A DNA stretch of 43,007 bases from Bacteroidaceae bacterium (GTDB lineage Bacteria; Bacteroidota; Bacteroidia; Bacteroidales; Bacteroidaceae). Where the stretch lies: positions 1-43,007 of the forward strand of contig JAKSIX010000017.1 in NCBI GenBank assembly GCA_024398595.1, written 5' to 3'. The notes under the pieces were generated by a model. That model was not told where the DNA came from and did no database searches. It worked only from the letters and a program-made list of their open reading frames with translations. Within the stretch, counting starts at the first letter, position 1. Each line of letters begins with the position of its first letter. Of the stretch, positions 39,554 to 43,007 are shown in pieces. The translations under genes were made by a program, and so were the position numbers.

Positions 39554-40870
39554 ATGAAAAGTTTTTTTACCGGCATCGTAATACTGGCTGTCGTACTTTC
39601 ATCATGCAGGCAGTCGGATGCACCATTCGATACAGAAAGGCTTGATGAATACTTCGAAGCCATCAGTCCGCGGTATATGGGTTCCGTGGCAATATCCATA
39701 AACGGAGAAACAGTATATACCCACTGCAGCGGTATGTCCGACATCGATGCCGGCACGCCCATTACCGGGCATTCCGGATTCCTGATAGGTTCCATCTCGA
39801 AGACATTCACATCGGCGATGGTCTTTATGGCCATAGACGAAGGACTGCTGTCGCTTGATGACAATCTGGCTGAATTCTATCCCGAAGCGGGGATAATGAA
39901 CGCAGACAAGATTACCATCAACAATTTTCTGTACCACAAAAGCGGTATCCACGATATTTTTGAGGGGACGGGGGATTATCTGGAATGGTACACCACTCCG
40001 CAAACCCGCGACCGGCTGATACAAAGGATTGCCGATGCCGGAGCCGACACCATACCCGGAGCCGTCCAGCAGTACTGCAATTCCGGATATGTGCTGCTGT
40101 CCTTCATATTGGAAGACGTATTCGGATGCAGTTATGCGGAACTGCTGAATGATAAGATAACAGGACCGCTGGGACTCGCAGAAACATCGCTTTCGGACGG
40201 TATTGACACGGAGAAAGGCGAATGCAGGTCGTATGTCTATAACAACGGCTGGCAACCGGATGCCGAAACCGATCCGTCCGTTCCGATGGGGGCCGGCGCT
40301 ATCATGTCGAATCCTGCAGACCTCATCACGTTCGGTAATGCACTGTTCCATAACCAGCTGGGAGACAGCATACTGAGCCGTATGTCCAGAATTGACGGTT
40401 CGCTGGGACGCGGTCTGTTCCCATTTGTATATTACGGGAAGAGCGGTCTGGGTCACACTGGCGGCATTGACGGATTCCAGTCTGCCTTATGCCATTTCGA
40501 TGACGGTGACATCACAATCGCCATCTGCTCCAATGGCATCAATTTTAATCAGAACGATATTCTGATAGCGATTCTGGATGCCATCCACGGCAAAGAATAT
40601 GAAATCCCGGATTTGAAATACGTATCGGTTGACCCGGCCATACTTGAAAGCTACACAGGTGATTATTTCAACGATACTCTGAATCTCGGCATCAGTATCA
40701 CTACGGACGGCAGATCGCTTACCGCTCAGGCTACCCGCCAGTCGGCATTCAGCCTCGATGCCACTTCGGATTCTGTGTTTGAATGTATAAAAGCAGGAGT
40801 GGTAATCAGCTTCAAGGACGGAAATCTGCTCCTGCACCAGTCCGGTCAGACATTCACATTCGTCAAATAG
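39554..40870 (+). CDS. Lipoprotein serine hydrolase, class C beta-lactamase/PBP-like fold
   Basis: A 438-residue lipoprotein from ATG 39554, with lipobox LSSC ending at C18. The serine beta-lactamase/D,D-peptidase motifs are SISK (S80, K83), Y174-C-N176 ('QQYCNSGYVLL') and 'LGHTGGIDGF' (HTG in the KTG place). This fits the S12 group, which includes esterases and D-aminopeptidases as well as beta-lactamases; true AmpC activity is not implied. A C-terminal 100-residue beta domain follows ('YVSVDPAILESYTGDYF'). It is anchored in the envelope. It lies 33 nt after upp. Confidence 0.88.
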   Translation: MKSFFTGIVILAVVLSSCRQSDAPFDTERLDEYFEAISPRYMGSVAISINGETVYTHCSGMSDIDAGTPITGHSGFLIGSISKTFTSAMVFMAIDEGLLSLDDNLAEFYPEAGIMNADKITINNFLYHKSGIHDIFEGTGDYLEWYTTPQTRDRLIQRIADAGADTIPGAVQQYCNSGYVLLSFILEDVFGCSYAELLNDKITGPLGLAETSLSDGIDTEKGECRSYVYNNGWQPDAETDPSVPMGAGAIMSNPADLITFGNALFHNQLGDSILSRMSRIDGSLGRGLFPFVYYGKSGLGHTGGIDGFQSALCHFDDGDITIAICSNGINFNQNDILIAILDAIHGKEYEIPDLKYVSVDPAILESYTGDYFNDTLNLGISITTDGRSLTAQATRQSAFSLDATSDSVFECIKAGVVISFKDGNLLLHQSGQTFTFVK

Positions 40871-40886
40871 GAATAACCAGTACAAT

Positions 40887-41264
40887 TCATCTTTCAGCCA
40901 GGGTTCCTCGCAGGCCGTAGAGCATTGCTGCGGCGGCGATTGCCAGAAGAGCCAGCTGCCGTCCCCTACCTGCCAGCAGGGTTGTGGTGAGAGCCAGGAT
41001 GCCGATGCCGGAAGAGAGGACGGTCTGCGGCTTGAAGATAAGCAGCAGGGTAACTGCAACACCCAGGATGATGCCGGCGGTCAGCGTCAGTATGCTGATA
41101 CGGCGGCAGCGTCTCATCTCGCGGGCGTGATATTCCCTGATTTCGGCCAAAGCCTGGCAACGTGCGGCAAACTCCAGATCAAACGCATCCGGGTCGCTTG
41201 TCATAGGACGGTTCGCGTGAAAGAAACTGCGGATGTCTGCATCGTTTATGTTATCCTTATCCAT
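40887..41264 (-). CDS. Membrane protein partnered with a sigma factor gene
   Basis: A protein of about 125 residues. A polar N-terminal half ('DIRSFFHANRPMTSDPDAF', then an amphipathic helix) is followed by hydrophobic segments at about 60-78, 82-95 and 104-117. ATG 41264 stands 4 nt after the sigma gene's stop; ATG 41276 overlaps it by 8 nt and is also possible. In Bacteroidetes similar small membrane proteins follow ECF-like sigma genes and may act on them, but no anti-sigma motif is recognisable. It runs convergently to the serine hydrolase gene. Confidence 0.72.
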   Translation of the reverse strand: MDKDNINDADIRSFFHANRPMTSDPDAFDLEFAARCQALAEIREYHAREMRRCRRISILTLTAGIILGVAVTLLLIFKPQTVLSSGIGILALTTTLLAGRGRQLALLAIAAAAMLYGLRGTLAER

Positions 41265-41268
41265 TTCC

Positions 41269-41481
41269 TTAATCATTTTGTTTTGTCATAAATCGTTTTA
41301 TGTCCTCCCGTCCACGCGACAGCAGGGATTTCACCGTACCGTTACGTACACCCAGAATCACAGCTATCTCGCGTATGTTCCTATCCTCCATATAGAATAG
41401 CAGCACTGCCGCCTTCTCCTTCGCGTTAAGTCCTTCTATGGCCCGGTACAGTTCCTGATGACCATCCATGTTCCTTTGCAT
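41269..41481 (-). pseudogene. Sigma-70 region 4 only (truncated ECF-type sigma factor)
   Basis: 70 residues covering only sigma region 4: 'ELYRAIEGLNAKEKAAVLLFYMED' and the helix-turn-helix 'NIREIAVILGVRNGTVKSLLSRGREDIK'. A full ECF sigma has about 160-190 residues with region 2 for core and -10 binding; no such sequence is seen in the frame upstream, where a stop comes 18 codons before the start. The break lies close to the DUF4143 gene and the 41.5-41.65 kb intergenic region. It is probably the remnant of a longer gene, though a short DNA-binding protein using region 4 alone cannot be excluded. Confidence 0.65.
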
Positions 41482-41567
41482 ATTGCAGATATTCAGCCCT
41501 GTAGAAAAGCAGAAGTCTGCACGGTGATTGATGTCCTACTGTCTCGGGTGGTCTATGTGGCAAATTA

Positions 41568-41599
41568 TTTGCTGATAATTTAAAAATATATTAGATTTG
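41568..41599 (+). promoter_or_regulatory. Promoter of the DUF4143 ATPase gene
   Basis: TTTG at 41568-41571 and TAGATTTG at 41592-41599 are exactly 20 nt apart. The leader of about 50 nt contains a weak GATTTT/AAAATC hairpin. Confidence 0.75.
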
Positions 41600-41657
41600 T
41601 ACCCACACTTCCGATTTTCATAAAAAAATCAGGAGTTGAATTCTAATTTTAGATATT

Positions 41658-42797
41658 ATGTACCAAAGATTATTTGATATTGAGAAACAGCTTGATGAAG
41701 CTATGTTCCTGTTTGGAGCACGTCAGGTTGGGAAATCAACACTGCTTCAGGAACGGTTCAAAGATGCTGTATACTATGACTTGCTTTTGCCAAACATACG
41801 CAAGAATTTTAAAAGGAATCCGGAACTCTTTAAAGAAGCTCTTTCTTCAAAACCTGCGGGGACTCTTGTTATTGTTGATGAAATCCAGAAGGTTCCCGAG
41901 TTGCTGGATCTGGTTCACTGGCTGATGGTAAACAGGGGCTTACGTTTCATTCTCAGTGGATCAAGCGCACGAAAATTGAAGAAATCCGGGGCTAATACAC
42001 TCGGAGGACGAGCCCAGCCCAGAACGCTATTTCCTTTAGTATGGCCGGAAGTATCCGATTTTCAGATAGACAAGGCTGTCCAGAATGGAATGATACCACG
42101 CCATTACCTTGCAGCTGATGCCACCGACAGGCTTGAAGCATACGTTGACATATATGTTAAGGAAGAAATCCTTGATGAAGCCTCCGTGCAGGATATTGAC
42201 GCATTTGAACGATTTATGGAGGTTGCTGCCATTTCCGACGGAGAAATGCTAAACTATTCAAACATAGCAACTGATTGTGGCGTGTCAGCAAAAACCGTCA
42301 AGTCCTACTACCAGATTCTTTATGACACTATGCTGGGATACGAGATTCCTGCATACAGAAAAGTCATCAAACGTCAGATTGTTCAGTCCCCGAAGTTCTA
42401 TTATTTTGATGTGGGGTTGTCCAACTACCTTATGGGACGGCATAATCTGAAGCGCGGTAGTGATGATTATGGCCATGCTTTCGAGCATTTCGTAATGCAG
42501 GAAATAATTGCCTACAAGGGATATTTTCGCCGCAAAGATGAACTGTCATACTGGCATACATACAATGGAAAGGAAGTGGATGCTGTTATTGGTGATGCAA
42601 AGATTGCAATAGAAATCAAATCCTGCGAGCAGATCAAGACGAAGCACAAAGCCGGACTCAAGGCCTTCAAAGAAGAGCATCCTGAGTGCCGCTTGATTCT
42701 TGTATCACTTGATCCCATAACCAGAGTATCTGGCGATAAAGAACTGATTTATGTAACAGATTTCCTAAGAATGCTTTGGAACGGGGAGATTTTCTGA
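41658..42797 (+). CDS. AAA ATPase with DUF4143 C-terminal domain
   Basis: A 379-residue protein of the AAA_14/DUF4143 family common on accessory DNA of bacteria and archaea. Walker A is GARQVGKST (20-28), Walker B 'TLVIVDEIQK' (D74, E75), and sensor 'RFILSGSSARKLKKSGANTLGGRA' follows. The DUF4143 part contains a PD-(D/E)XK-like end: 'SYWHTYNGKEVDAVIGDAKIAIEIKS', with D and E-x-K in the right order. A winged-helix-like stretch ('NIATDCGVSAKTVKSYYQIL') lies between. Function is not established. It has its own promoter, looks A+T richer than the neighbours, and a copy of the 25-bp repeat lies 35 nt after its stop, which suggests mobility. Confidence 0.92.
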   Translation: MYQRLFDIEKQLDEAMFLFGARQVGKSTLLQERFKDAVYYDLLLPNIRKNFKRNPELFKEALSSKPAGTLVIVDEIQKVPELLDLVHWLMVNRGLRFILSGSSARKLKKSGANTLGGRAQPRTLFPLVWPEVSDFQIDKAVQNGMIPRHYLAADATDRLEAYVDIYVKEEILDEASVQDIDAFERFMEVAAISDGEMLNYSNIATDCGVSAKTVKSYYQILYDTMLGYEIPAYRKVIKRQIVQSPKFYYFDVGLSNYLMGRHNLKRGSDDYGHAFEHFVMQEIIAYKGYFRRKDELSYWHTYNGKEVDAVIGDAKIAIEIKSCEQIKTKHKAGLKAFKEEHPECRLILVSLDPITRVSGDKELIYVTDFLRMLWNGEIF

Positions 42798-42826
42798 TTT
42801 TTCCTTCTCTCGTAACTTCTCAGGTA

Positions 42827-42856
42827 CCCCTGTGAACAGGGGACAGGTTCCGTTCA
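42827..42856 (-). repeat. 25-bp repeat, copy 3 (inverted), overlapping a hairpin
   Basis: 42833-42856 matches 24 bases of the repeat in inverse direction. Bases 42827-42832 (CCCCTG) pair with 42837-42842 (CAGGGG), so the repeat's edge takes part in a 6-bp hairpin right after the DUF4143 gene. Confidence 0.85.
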
Positions 42857-43007
42857 TCTGCCTGTGCGGATGCGTTGGATTGGGAACCTTGCCTCTGGAA
42901 TTGTCGGGATGGTTTCCAAATTGTCGGGAATTATTTACTAATTTTGCATAGGCGGCTCTGCGTTGGCAACCGCTGATCTGAAAAACATTTGTCTAATTCT
43001 AATTCTT
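42857..43007 (+). promoter_or_regulatory. Gene-free right edge with a -7 element and a short direct repeat
   Basis: TAATTTTG at 42939-42946 is an exact -7 match and could serve a gene beyond the window. AATTGTCGGGA occurs twice, at 42899-42909 and 42919-42929. No coding frame is supported here. Confidence 0.4.

Noticed and set aside
39554..40870. Calling the serine hydrolase a beta-lactamase resistance gene
   Set aside because: It has HTG instead of KTG and a C-terminal extra domain; the S12 family is functionally diverse and the gene is not near the BlaI/M56 pair.
35879..42856. Composite transposon idea: inverted repeat copies at 35.88 and 42.84 kb as ends of one 7-kb element
   Set aside because: The enclosed genes include ordinary uraA and upp salvage genes, there is no transposase for such an element, and a third direct copy at 34.76 kb fits a dispersed repeat better.
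1..43007. tRNA genes, rRNA and CRISPR arrays
   Set aside because: No cloverleaf with a TTCGA-type T-loop in context, no rRNA sequence, and no regularly spaced repeats were seen by eye; a tRNAscan or CRISPR search was not possible here.

Overview
The window looks like a chromosomal segment of a gut-type Bacteroidales bacterium (Bacteroidetes). The grounds are the recurrent promoter pattern TTTG - about 20 nt - TAnnTTTG, a PPi-dependent phosphofructokinase, a likely type IX secretion sorting tail, Bacteroidetes-type outer-membrane proteins, a small Hc1-like histone, and weak or absent Shine-Dalgarno sequences. The genus cannot be fixed from the sequence. Most of the window is dense, vertically inherited-looking chromosome; the accessory-looking parts are about 34.7-37.3 kb and 41.3-43.0 kb.

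Layout. 0-4 kb: a possible HipA-like C-terminal fragment, a BlaI/M56 (BlaR1-like) regulator pair with candidate operators, and an XRE regulator. 4-10.3 kb: queA, then on the minus strand a small conserved protein, a large amidase/golvesin-domain protein and a YgiQ-type radical SAM protein. 10.4-15.6 kb: PPi-phosphofructokinase overlapping a membrane-anchored GH25 lysozyme, then a secreted Tyr/Trp/Pro- and Gly/Ser-rich protein with a FadL-like outer-membrane protein. 15.6-19.2 kb (minus): a putative porin, a degenerate J-domain protein, a DUF4468 protein and a 57-residue histone H1-like gene. 19.4-22.7 kb: a tightly overlapping cassette of HprK-like kinase, S26 peptidase-like protein, PqqD-like protein and ABC exporter. 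22.8-27.2 kb: anti-sigma kinase, STAS antagonist, RelA/SpoT-type synthetase, TGS-nucleoside kinase and uridine phosphorylase. 27.2-29.3 kb (minus): adenosine deaminase-like amidohydrolase, queD and folE. 29.4-31.7 kb: a GH9 glycosidase. 31.8-34.7 kb: adenylate-forming ligase, acyl carrier protein and GNAT protein.

The accessory part begins with a PD-(D/E)XK (Rpn/PDDEXK_2) gene bracketed by two identical 25-bp direct repeats. A third copy lies inverted at 42.8 kb behind a DUF4143 ATPase gene. Next to the second copy is a roughly 300-nt promoter-to-terminator stretch that folds into long-range helices. It is either an unassigned ncRNA or a leader for the following T9SS-type secreted protein. 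Then come a divergent uraA/upp uracil-salvage pair, a lipoprotein serine hydrolase, and a sigma factor reduced to region 4 with its membrane partner gene.

How the genes connect: uridine phosphorylase, the nucleoside kinase, UraA and Upp together cover pyrimidine salvage. FolE, QueD and QueA are early and late queuosine steps, although queC, queE and tgt are not in the window. The most promising undescribed systems are the HprK/S26/PqqD/ABC cassette, the ligase-ACP-GNAT operon, the partner-switch plus alarmone operon, the repeat-bracketed nuclease, and the structured RNA region. No tRNA, rRNA or CRISPR array was seen.
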